Source of the DNA: Anaerolineales bacterium
GTDB lineage: Bacteria > Chloroflexota > Anaerolineae > Anaerolineales > DRMV01
Length of the DNA: 11,379 nucleotides
Direction of reading: 5' to 3'
NCBI GenBank assembly: GCA_026985785.1
Contig: JALSPT010000138.1
Span: 1 to 11,379, forward strand
Part shown: positions 1 to 5,421 of the stretch, one piece after another
Position numbering within the stretch: the first letter of the stretch is position 1
Layout of the letters: each line of letters begins with the position of its first letter
Notes under the pieces: generated by a model
What the model was told of the DNA's origin: nothing
Database searches by the model: none
The model's input: only the letters and a program-made list of their open reading frames with translations
Made by a program: the position numbers and the translations under genes

Positions 1-68
1 CCCCTCCCCTCCCTTAGCAAGGGAGGGGAGGGGGTGTCAGGCGCAAGCGCCTGACGGGAGAGGGGTGG
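1..68. repeat. Palindromic repeat element (two nested hairpins) inside the kinase gene
   Basis: Two perfect inverted repeats sit side by side. Positions 1-15 and 19-33 form 15-base arms (CCCCTCCCCTCCCTT and its complement) around the loop AGC. Positions 36-44 and 47-55 form 9-base arms (GTCAGGCGC / GCGCCTGAC) around AA. A GGGAGAGGGGTGGG tail follows to about 68. Composition and symmetry are unlike the coding sequence around it and look like a dispersed palindromic element or miniature inverted-repeat element. It begins at the window edge, so its true left end is unknown. No second copy was seen in this window. Confidence 0.7.
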
Positions 69-734
69 GATCTCAAACACCACGTTGTCGAACCGGTAGT
101 CGTTGTGGATGAGCGCCGCGCCGCGTTCGGGGGGCATGTGGGCTTCCAGCCAGGCGATGACACCCTTGAAATCGGGGACGTTGGGCGTGCGGGCTTCCCG
201 GTAGCGCCGCGCCCAGCCGGCAATCTGCCGCCGCACGTAGCCTTCCGGGTGGCCGAAATCGCCCAAACCGAGGGCGCGATAGTCGAGGGCGTGCAGGCGG
301 CGGTGGGTGTCGATCAGCCGCTCGCACAGCAGGCGGACGCGCTCAGGGGGCAGGTCGAGGTCGGGCGGCGGCTCACGGCGCAAAATCAGGCCGTGCACCC
401 GCTCCATCACGTAGAAGGGCGCGCCCAACACCGCCGGGTCGTCGCAGTAGGCCAGCGGTTTGGGCACCGGGAAGGCACCGTAAAGCGCATTGAGCAGCAC
501 CCATTCGCGGTGCATGTCGTGGCCGCTCTTGGGCTTCTTGCCGCGCGGCGGGCGGCGCAGCACCAGTTCAGTCTCGCCGACACGCAGCAGGTAGGTCAGG
601 TTGGAGTGGCCGGAGGGGAATTGCAGCACCTCCAGCGCGCCGCTCAGGCCGGGGATGGCTTCTTTGAGGTAGGCTTCCAGGCGGGGCAGGTCGAGTTCCT
701 CGCCAGGGCGGGGCGGGCGGGCGGCGTCGTTCAT
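1..734 (-). CDS. ACAD10/11-type kinase domain protein (APH fold), partial at left edge
   Basis: This is an aminoglycoside-phosphotransferase-fold protein of the type fused to acyl-CoA dehydrogenase in vertebrate ACAD10 and ACAD11. Its frame is open from the ATG at 734 to the window edge, about 244 residues. The N-lobe has the pattern SGHSNLTYLL (near residues 44-53) and a VLRRPP strand typical of this subfamily. The catalytic loop HNDYRFDN is at residues 210-217 (H210, catalytic D212, metal-binding N217). The second metal ligand, usually in a DWE motif some 15-20 residues later, is not reached. Instead, from about residue 223 the frame runs through a palindromic repeat (positions 1-68) coding for Pro/Arg/Leu-rich residues. 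The ATG overlaps the stop of the dehydrogenase gene (ATGA), with GGAAGG 7 bases upstream, so translation is probably coupled. In ACAD11 this domain phosphorylates the hydroxyl of 4-hydroxyacyl-CoA; the same role here is inference. It could be a pseudogene if the frame closes beyond the edge. Confidence 0.85.
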   Translation of the reverse strand, partial: MNDAARPPRPGEELDLPRLEAYLKEAIPGLSGALEVLQFPSGHSNLTYLLRVGETELVLRRPPRGKKPKSGHDMHREWVLLNALYGAFPVPKPLAYCDDPAVLGAPFYVMERVHGLILRREPPPDLDLPPERVRLLCERLIDTHRRLHALDYRALGLGDFGHPEGYVRRQIAGWARRYREARTPNVPDFKGVIAWLEAHMPPERGAALIHNDYRFDNVVFEIPPLSRQALAPDTPSPPLLREGR

Positions 735-1954
735 CGCAGCACCTTCCGGGTGGCTTCGATTTGCTCGCGATAGGGTTTGAGGATGCGCTTCGCGAGGGAG
801 ACTTTGTGCACCTCGTCCGCGCCGTCGTAGATGCGGGCGGCGCGCTCGTGGCGGTAGAAGTAAGCCAGGATGGTGTCGTCGGTCATGCCCAGGCCGCCGT
901 GCACCTGCAGGGCGCGATCGACCACGCGTTGCATGGTGTTGGCCACCAGGAACTTGATCATGGAGATTCCCTGGCGGGTTTCCTTCCAGCCAAGGTGCTC
1001 GATGCGCCAAGCGGTCTGCAGGGTGAGGGCGCGGGCGGCGGCGATTTCGGCGGCGCTTTCGGCAATCCACGCCTGCACGATCTCCTTGTCAGCCAGGGCC
1101 TGGCCGGGCGCCATTGGGCGGCGGACGGCATAGGATACCATTTCGTCCAGGGCGCGCTTCGCCACGCCCAGCCAGCGCATGGTGTGGTGGATGCGCCCCG
1201 GTCCCAAGCGCTCCTGCGCGATGCGGAAGCCCGCCCCTTCCGGCCCCAGCAGGTTGCTTTGGGGCACCCGGCAGGAATGGTAGAGGATTTCGGCGTGGCT
1301 GAAGTAGCCGCCGCCCTTGTGCCCCATGATGTTGATGTTGCGCACGATGTCGAAGCCGGGCGTGTCGGCGGGCACGATGATCATGCTGGCGCGCTGGTAG
1401 GGCGGCGCGTCCGGGTTGGTGACGGCCATCACGATGGCAAACGCCGCGCCGTCGGCGGCGGTGGTGTACCACTTTTGGCCGTTGATGACGTAATCGTCGC
1501 CATCCTTGACCGCGGTGGTCTCCATGTAAACCGGGTTGGAGCCGGGCATTTCCACCTCGGTCATGGAAAAGCAACTGCGGATTTTGCCCTCCACCAGCGG
1601 GCGCAGCCAGCGTTCCTTTTGCTCCGGCGTGCCGTATTTGTGCAGGATTTCGATGTTGCCGGCATCGGGGGCTTGTGTACCGAAGACATAATGCCCCAAG
1701 GGGCTGGTGCCTAAAATTTCGGAGACCAGGGCAAAATCGGTGAGGGGGAGTTCCAGGCCGCCGTATTCTTTGGGTTGGGCCGGCCCCCACAGCCCCATCT
1801 GCTTGACTTTCTCCCGTAGGGCGTCCAGGCGGGGCTGGAAAACCTCGGGCGGCTCGTTGAGGAAGTGCTGCTCTAAGGGGTAGACCTCTTTTTCCATGAA
1901 TTCCCGAATGAGGTCGAGCATCAGTTGGGTGTCGTGCGGGATGGAAAAATCCAT
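731..1954 (-). CDS. Acyl-CoA dehydrogenase, ACAD10/ACAD11 type
   Basis: This gene encodes a 407-residue FAD-dependent acyl-CoA dehydrogenase, full length for the family. An N-terminal helical domain is followed by the FAD/substrate beta-domain with CFSMTE (128-133) and the strand GDDYVINGQKWY (152-163). Next comes the subfamily signature RLGPGRIHHTMR (249-260), then the C-terminal helical domain with QVHGGLGMTDD (350-360) and IYDGADEVH (375-383). In the last motif D377 occupies the place of the catalytic Glu of medium-chain enzymes, as in the ACAD10/11 group. The start at 1954 is preferred over in-frame upstream Met codons because the family begins here and GAGGA lies 6 bases upstream. It overlaps the downstream kinase gene by 4 bases. 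Together they are the two halves of the vertebrate ACAD11 fusion, so a role in breakdown of 4-hydroxy or otherwise modified fatty acyl-CoAs is likely. The exact substrate is not shown by the sequence. Confidence 0.93.
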   Translation of the reverse strand: MDFSIPHDTQLMLDLIREFMEKEVYPLEQHFLNEPPEVFQPRLDALREKVKQMGLWGPAQPKEYGGLELPLTDFALVSEILGTSPLGHYVFGTQAPDAGNIEILHKYGTPEQKERWLRPLVEGKIRSCFSMTEVEMPGSNPVYMETTAVKDGDDYVINGQKWYTTAADGAAFAIVMAVTNPDAPPYQRASMIIVPADTPGFDIVRNINIMGHKGGGYFSHAEILYHSCRVPQSNLLGPEGAGFRIAQERLGPGRIHHTMRWLGVAKRALDEMVSYAVRRPMAPGQALADKEIVQAWIAESAAEIAAARALTLQTAWRIEHLGWKETRQGISMIKFLVANTMQRVVDRALQVHGGLGMTDDTILAYFYRHERAARIYDGADEVHKVSLAKRILKPYREQIEATRKVLR

Positions 1955-2031
1955 GACTTTTCCTCGCGAAACGGAGATTGAGAGTATCGAGGTCGCTTGT
2001 GGACAAGGAGGCTCTTCCAGCCAGTTCTCTT

Positions 2032-2060
2032 TTTGTAGCACGCCTTCCTTCGAACGTCCA
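2032..2060 (-). promoter_or_regulatory. Candidate sigma-70 promoter for the dehydrogenase-kinase pair
   Basis: Read on the minus strand, TGGACG (2060-2055) is separated by 17 bases from TACAAA (2037-2032), which is preceded by TGC and so resembles an extended -10. Each hexamer matches the consensus at four of six positions. It would leave a leader of about 70 bases before the ATG at 1954. Nothing else gene-like was seen between 1955 and 2121. Confidence 0.35.
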
Positions 2061-2121
2061 GTGGAGGCTGTCACTTTTGGACACGGCAACGAGGAGCAAT
2101 TTTTTCATCGTTCCATCCTGC

Positions 2122-2150
2122 TTGACGCGAGATGGCGCTCATGCTAAAGT
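2122..2150 (+). promoter_or_regulatory. Sigma-70 promoter of the cold-shock gene
   Basis: TTGACG (2122-2127) and TAAAGT (2145-2150) are separated by exactly 17 bases. Transcription would start near 2157, giving a leader of about 75 bases before the GTG start. That leader contains a GC-rich self-complementary stretch around GGCCGGCC (near 2183-2190). A structured leader is common in cold-shock genes, but no specific fold can be claimed here. Confidence 0.6.
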
Positions 2151-2232
2151 AAACATGCAAGGCGGTAGTTTGGCGTGGTCGTGGCCGGCCCACCAGCGCT
2201 CGCCGAGCAAAATTTTTAGTGGAGGTGCTGCA

Positions 2233-2445
2233 GTGGCAGAGCGCCAAACCGGCACGGTCAAGTGGTTTAACGCCACAAAGGGATACGGCTTCATTACACC
2301 CGACGAAGGTCGCGATGTATTCGTGCATTACAGCGGCATTCGGGGTACTGGCTACCGTTCTTTAGAAGAGGGGCAGCGTGTGGAGTTTGAAGTCGTAGAC
2401 ACGCCCAAAGGGCCACAGGCTCAGGACGTCGTCGTCCTTGGCTAA
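2233..2445 (+). CDS. Cold-shock protein (CspA family)
   Basis: This is a 70-residue single cold-shock domain, the usual size for bacterial Csp proteins that bind single-stranded RNA and DNA and melt RNA structure. Start is residue 1 at GTG 2233. TGTVKWFNATKGYGFI (residues 6-21) holds the aromatic RNP1 surface (W11, F12, Y18, F20), and DVFVHYS (28-34) is RNP2 (F30, H32). The GTG start is chosen because GGAGGTG lies at 2221-2227, 5 bases before it, and because the upstream in-frame ATG at 2155 lies at or before the predicted transcription start. The gene stands alone between its own promoter and a hairpin terminator. It is convergent with rsmD. Identity is secure; the particular role (cold or general RNA chaperone) is not determined. 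Confidence 0.95.
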   Translation: MAERQTGTVKWFNATKGYGFITPDEGRDVFVHYSGIRGTGYRSLEEGQRVEFEVVDTPKGPQAQDVVVLG

Positions 2446-2467
2446 GGAACCACGTTGACCAAAATTC

Positions 2468-2507
2468 AAGCCGAGCCTGCTGTCATGGCTCGGCTTGTGT
2501 GTTTTCT
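2468..2507 (+). terminator. Intrinsic terminator of the cold-shock gene, possibly bidirectional
   Basis: A perfect 10-base stem AAGCCGAGCC (2468-2477) / GGCTCGGCTT (2487-2496) with a 9-base loop is followed on the plus strand by GTGTGTTTTCTT. The stop codon of the convergent rsmD gene lies inside the loop, so the last rsmD codons form one arm. On the minus strand the hairpin is followed only by GAATTTTGG, a weaker T tract. Confidence 0.75.
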
Positions 2508-3061
2508 TCGCGGAGAGCGTAGAACACCAGAACCGTACTGCCGTACTTCCGCCGGTCGAATTCTTCCAGGTGCTTCAACGCTACATCCCGATATTCGTTA
2601 GGGTGGATTTGCACCACGACCCATCCATCCTCCGCCAGCCACTCAGGGTGGTCATCTATGGCCAACAGCGCTTTTTCCCACAAGCCGTGGTATTGGGGCG
2701 GGGCGATGTAAATATAATCGAACTTCCGATCGGCGGGCAGGCGGAGCATGGCGAACGCATCCACGAGGCGCACGTTGGCGCGTGTGGGGTCGTCCAGACG
2801 GCAGTGCTGTAAATTCTTGCGAATGGTTTTGACGGCTGCCCGGCTGTTGTCGGTGAAACGCACATAGGCCGCGCCGCGGCTGAGTGCTTCGACGCCTACA
2901 CTGCCCGTGCCGGCGAACAAATCCAACATCCTCGCGCCCACGATGTGAGGGCCGAGAATGTTGAACAGTGCCTCTTTGACACGGTCTGTGATCGGTCGGG
3001 TACCCGTACCGGGTACCGAAAACAGTTTACGGCCTTTGGCGATACCAGAAATCACGCGCAT
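2483..3061 (-). CDS. rsmD: 16S rRNA guanine-N2 methyltransferase RsmD
   Basis: This 192-residue Rossmann-fold methyltransferase is of normal length for RsmD, which uses S-adenosylmethionine to make m2G966 in 16S rRNA. The N-terminus MRVISGIAKGRKL and the following TRPITDRVKEALFNIL are the family hallmark, and motif I MLDLFAGTGSVGVEALSRGA binds the cofactor. The start at 3061 is chosen because the family begins exactly there; the frame is open further upstream but without homology. The catalytic motif IV, usually (D/N)PP(F/Y), reads IAPPQYHGLW, so the acidic or amide residue is replaced by Ala and a Gln is inserted. The ATG is 2 bases after the stop of the ATPase gene, so it is the last gene of the operon. 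Its 3' end overlaps the terminator hairpin shared with the cold-shock gene. Confidence 0.9.
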   Translation of the reverse strand: MRVISGIAKGRKLFSVPGTGTRPITDRVKEALFNILGPHIVGARMLDLFAGTGSVGVEALSRGAAYVRFTDNSRAAVKTIRKNLQHCRLDDPTRANVRLVDAFAMLRLPADRKFDYIYIAPPQYHGLWEKALLAIDDHPEWLAEDGWVVVQIHPNEYRDVALKHLEEFDRRKYGSTVLVFYALREENTQAEP

Positions 3062-3063
3062 GG

Positions 3064-4248
3064 TTACTCGGTGGGTTTGGGCGTAATCAGCGTGGCTAAA
3101 AAGCGATCTTCTTCTTGCCGTTGGGCAGCATAATCCTGCATGAAGGCCGAACGCCGGAACCGCAACGCCATGGGGGCAACCCGCCGCAAGTCGTTGGGCG
3201 TTACCTCTGTTCGCCCATCGCCCGCAGCCAGAGCGCGTGCCGCTTCGAAAAGGGTGATCTCTGCCCGCAAGGAAACGATTTCCAGGCGGGCAATCCACTG
3301 CAAGCCAATTGCCGCTACTTCGTCGGAAATCTCCACTTTGGGAAGCCGTTCGCGCGCCCCTTGGATTTCGGCCCGCAGGGCGGCGGTTTCCTCCGCATAG
3401 GCTTCCACGAAGCGGCGCGGGTTCTGATGATAAGCCTGCGCCCGCCGATACGCCGTCAGCCGTTCCTCAGGGGCTTGCAGACCTTGCACCCACAGTCGCA
3501 GTCCCAGGCGTTCGAGAATTTGGGGGCGCAGCGTGCCCTCCTCGGGGTTCATGGAGCCAATTAGCACAAAGCGAGCGCGATAAGTTGCAGCCATGCCTCT
3601 GCGGCGCACGGTGTAGTGCCCCTGAGCGGCGGCATCGAGGATGGTGTTGACGATCGCCTCGTCCAACAGGTTGATTTCGTCGATGTAAAGCACGTGCCGG
3701 TCGGCCTGCGCCAGAATGCCTTTCCGCAGGCGGTGGGGATTGCGGGGGTCGGGGTGTCCCAAAACATCGTCGAGGTCGGCATGGAGGGGCAGTTCTACCA
3801 GCCGCACCCGGTCGAGCACGGCCAGAGGTTTGCCCTCGGCATATTTCCGGGCGCAATCGGGGCACACGGCGTCGATGCCCCCTTGCTCGATGTCCTCTGG
3901 CAGGCAGCCGTAGAAACACAGGCTGCGAGGCGTGCGCGGCAGCAAATCCACCAAAGCCCGCACGGCGGTCGTTTTGGCCGTTCCCCGAGCCCCCAACAGT
4001 AATGCGCCTCCCACTGCGGGGTTGATCACGGCCAGCAGAAGCCCCAATTTCATTTCCTGCTGGCCTACGATGGCGGCAAAGGGGAAGGGAAGCGGCTCGG
4101 CAAAGCCTGCATCTTCTTCCGGGCGCGGCTCCCGATCCCGTCCGGCCATATGTTCGGCCAGTTCTTTCAGCGAGCGAATACCGCCGGGCAGACGGACCGG
4201 CTCGCCGCCTCCATCGAGAGAGGCAGGATTGGAGGCAATATCATTCAT
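3064..4248 (-). CDS. ChlI/BchI-like AAA+ ATPase (magnesium chelatase subunit I family)
   Basis: This gene encodes a 394-residue AAA+ ATPase of the magnesium-chelatase I / MoxR superfamily. An unmatched N-terminal segment of about 55 residues precedes AAIVGQQEMKLGLLLAVINP, the typical ChlI entry. Walker A is GARGTAKT (86-93), Walker B HVLYIDEINLLDE (D190, E191), sensor 1 GSMNPEEG (231-238), and LRPQILERLGLRLWV (240-254) carries the arginine-finger region. A four-cysteine pattern C111, C115, C129, C132 falls in the insert before VELPLHADLDDVLG. No chlorophyll or cobalamin genes and no VWA-domain partner (ChlD/BchD) are near, so true chelatase activity is doubtful and a general remodelling role is equally possible. 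The start at 4248 overlaps the thioesterase stop by 8 bases and lacks a clear ribosome site, which suggests translational coupling. Confidence 0.85.
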   Translation of the reverse strand: MNDIASNPASLDGGGEPVRLPGGIRSLKELAEHMAGRDREPRPEEDAGFAEPLPFPFAAIVGQQEMKLGLLLAVINPAVGGALLLGARGTAKTTAVRALVDLLPRTPRSLCFYGCLPEDIEQGGIDAVCPDCARKYAEGKPLAVLDRVRLVELPLHADLDDVLGHPDPRNPHRLRKGILAQADRHVLYIDEINLLDEAIVNTILDAAAQGHYTVRRRGMAATYRARFVLIGSMNPEEGTLRPQILERLGLRLWVQGLQAPEERLTAYRRAQAYHQNPRRFVEAYAEETAALRAEIQGARERLPKVEISDEVAAIGLQWIARLEIVSLRAEITLFEAARALAAGDGRTEVTPNDLRRVAPMALRFRRSAFMQDYAAQRQEEDRFLATLITPKPTE

Positions 4249-4732
4249 AGGCAGAGGCTGCTGCTTCGCGGTCGCGCTGCTGCAAACGAAAGGCCTGCCG
4301 TGCTTTGGCTTGCTCCATGCGGCGACGATGGGCTTCGGTTTCGGGAATGAGGCGTGGCACTTCGGCAGGCCGCCCGTCTTCGTCCAGTGCGACGTAAACC
4401 AGATACGCCGTGTTGGTGTGGGTTTGCTCGCCAGTGATGGGGTTCTCTGCAACCACCTGCACCTCGGCTTCCATAGAGGTGCGTCCGACGTAGGAAACTT
4501 CGGCAGTAAGGGTCACCAAATTGCCGACGTAAATCGGGCGGCGAAACATCATTTGATCGACCGCGACCGTAACGACTCGCTTGTTGGCAAAGCGCATGCA
4601 TGCGAGAGCGCCTGCTTCGTCCACCAGTTTCATGATCCAGCCGCCATGCACAGTACCGGCGCTGTTGGCCTGTTGGGGTTGCATCAGTTGAGAAAGGGTC
4701 ACGCGAGAGGCGCTGACGGGTTTGGCTTTCAT
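4241..4732 (-). CDS. Hotdog-fold acyl-CoA thioesterase (YciA/YkhA-like)
   Basis: This 163-residue protein hydrolyses acyl-CoA to free acid and CoA, as judged from family membership. The single hotdog domain has the signature NSAGTVHGGWIMKLVDEAG (residues 23-41), with N23, the HGG turn (29-31) and D38 in the usual active-site positions, followed by VTVAVDQMMFRRPIYVGNLVTL and the strand ENPITGEQTHTNTAYLVYVAL. The last 30 residues are highly charged and helical, also seen in YkhA-like enzymes. The ATG at 4732 overlaps the upstream stop (ATGA), and GGAGG lies about 7 bases before it, so the start is secure. It is the second gene of the four-gene minus-strand operon. Substrate chain length cannot be told. 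Confidence 0.9.
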   Translation of the reverse strand: MKAKPVSASRVTLSQLMQPQQANSAGTVHGGWIMKLVDEAGALACMRFANKRVVTVAVDQMMFRRPIYVGNLVTLTAEVSYVGRTSMEAEVQVVAENPITGEQTHTNTAYLVYVALDEDGRPAEVPRLIPETEAHRRRMEQAKARQAFRLQQRDREAAASAYE

Positions 4733-5106
4733 CGGGTTTCCTCCTGCTGAAAAGGCGGCAGAAGGTTGGGTTTGCTGGCTAAGACGTCTATCGTGCCGGG
4801 GGGAAGTTTAGGGGGAGGTGGAGGCAAGGGCACTGTCCAGGTTGGGCTGGGGGCAAAAGAAGGCGGTGCAAGGGGCTGGATAGAGGGATGCAATGGCGCC
4901 GTTGCTTCGTGCCGCAATATCCTGGCAAACTTGGGGTCAGGGTCAAGATAACCCACGTAACGGCCATCAATGGCGTGCACATTGCCCTCGGGGGTAACGA
5001 TGCCGATCCACCGTCCTCGGGTGTCGAAGAGATAGGGATAACCAAGGAAAGCCGCGATCGTGCGGCGCGTGGTGTAAATGGGAATCCAGCGGACGGACTG
5101 TTGCAT
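4729..5106 (-). CDS. Small beta-repeat protein with proline-rich tail, function unknown
   Basis: This is a 125-residue protein of unknown function and the first gene of the operon. The N-terminal half (residues 5-66) has short repeated beta-strand units such as YLFDTRGRWIGIV and AIDGRYVGYLD, each with a D-x(0-2)-G-R-(W/Y)-(I/V)-G core. This resembles the small 4-fold beta flower type of repeat; that assignment is from memory of the pattern, not a search. Residues 71-106 are rich in Pro, including six consecutive Pro-type positions near 95-99, and the C-terminus GTIDVLASKPNLLPPF is a possible docking tail. The start at 5106 is chosen over the longer frame because GGAGGT lies 3 bases before it and the promoter at 5150-5176 would lie inside the longer version. 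There is no signal peptide or membrane segment, so it is probably cytoplasmic. Confidence 0.7.
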   Translation of the reverse strand: MQQSVRWIPIYTTRRTIAAFLGYPYLFDTRGRWIGIVTPEGNVHAIDGRYVGYLDPDPKFARILRHEATAPLHPSIQPLAPPSFAPSPTWTVPLPPPPPKLPPGTIDVLASKPNLLPPFQQEETR

Positions 5107-5149
5107 GGGACCTCCGGTCTTGATTTGCGGTAATTCGTCGCTGGAACTT

Positions 5150-5176
5150 ATTGTATCACGCGCATTCGAGTGCCAA
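5150..5176 (-). promoter_or_regulatory. Extended -10 promoter for the four-gene minus-strand operon
   Basis: On the minus strand, TACAAT (5155-5150) is directly preceded by TGA (5158-5156), giving an extended -10 element. TTGGCA (5176-5171) could act as -35, although the spacer is only 15 bases. Transcription would begin about 5143, leaving some 37 bases before the ATG at 5106. Confidence 0.5.
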
Positions 5177-5218
5177 TTGTATGAGGGGTTACGCAGTTGG
5201 TTGTAAAAATGTTTTCGT

Positions 5219-5310
5219 GTCATGGCGAGCCGCCGTAGGCAGCCAAGCCATCTCCACCCGGTGCAGGAGACCGCTTCGGCAGGCTTCGACGATGCTCCCC
5301 CTTGTTGACA
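5219..5310. repeat. Degenerate dispersed palindromic repeat (GTCATTGCGAG-type)
   Basis: Starting with GTCATGGCGAG at 5219, the segment has the layout of a repeat family found in many bacterial genomes: GTCATTGCGAG, then a short GC-rich part, then AAGCAATCTCC, a loop, and the mirrored half. Here AAGCCATCTCC (5244-5254) faces GGAGACCGCTT (5265-5275) across a 10-base loop, and the left part is clearer than the right. It lies between two divergent operons and holds no convincing gene. The similarity is from recollection of the family. Confidence 0.5.
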
Positions 5311-5370
5311 TGAACCGGAGGAACTGCGTAAGTCCTACGTAATTTTGAGACAGCCTTGGCTTCGCAAATT

Positions 5371-5388
5371 TTGGCACAAATCTTGCTA
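5371..5388 (+). promoter_or_regulatory. Sigma-54 (-24/-12) promoter of rpoN
   Basis: The sequence TTGGCACAAATCTTGCTA fits the sigma-54 consensus YTGGCACRNNNNTTGCW at every defined position. GG at 5373-5374 and GC at 5385-5386 are exactly 10 bases apart. Transcription would start near 5398, 24 bases before the ATG of rpoN. It was the only full match found on reading intergenic DNA of both strands. It implies that the sigma-54 operon is driven by its own product. Confidence 0.75.
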
Positions 5389-5410
5389 CAGTATGCTATA
5401 CTTGCTGTAG
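5386..5410 (+). promoter_or_regulatory. Overlapping extended -10 element and inverted repeat upstream of rpoN
   Basis: TGCTATACT (5394-5402) is an extended -10 element that could support basal sigma-70 transcription from about 5409, although no good -35 is spaced in front. It is flanked by CTACAG (5386-5391) and CTGTAG (5405-5410), perfect complements, with GTAT/ATAC nested inside. This could be an operator for an unknown factor, or chance. Confidence 0.35.
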
Positions 5411-5421
5411 TTCCAGGTGCC

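Noticed and set aside
105..1714. Two long plus-strand open frames opposite the kinase and dehydrogenase genes (105-773 and 761-1714)
   Set aside because: They are antisense shadows caused by the high GC of third codon positions; their translations show no family features, while the minus strand holds complete conserved enzymes.
2155..2232. Upstream in-frame ATG that would lengthen the cold-shock protein
   Set aside because: It lies at or before the predicted transcription start and lacks a ribosome site, whereas GGAGGTG precedes the GTG at 2233.
2999..3017. Perfect inverted repeat GGTACCCG / CGGGTACC with a 3-base loop
   Set aside because: It lies inside rsmD and encodes the conserved VPGTGTRP stretch; most likely a result of repeated Gly-Thr codons, with no T tract.
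5156..5177. TTGGCAC-like element resembling a second sigma-54 promoter on the minus strand
   Set aside because: The GG to GC distance is 9 instead of 10 and TTGC is not present; the same region gives a better extended -10 promoter.
5305..5334. TTGACA followed 18 bases later by TAAGTC on the plus strand
   Set aside because: The -10 is poor, the -35 lies at the edge of the degenerate repeat, and two better-placed promoter elements exist nearer to rpoN.
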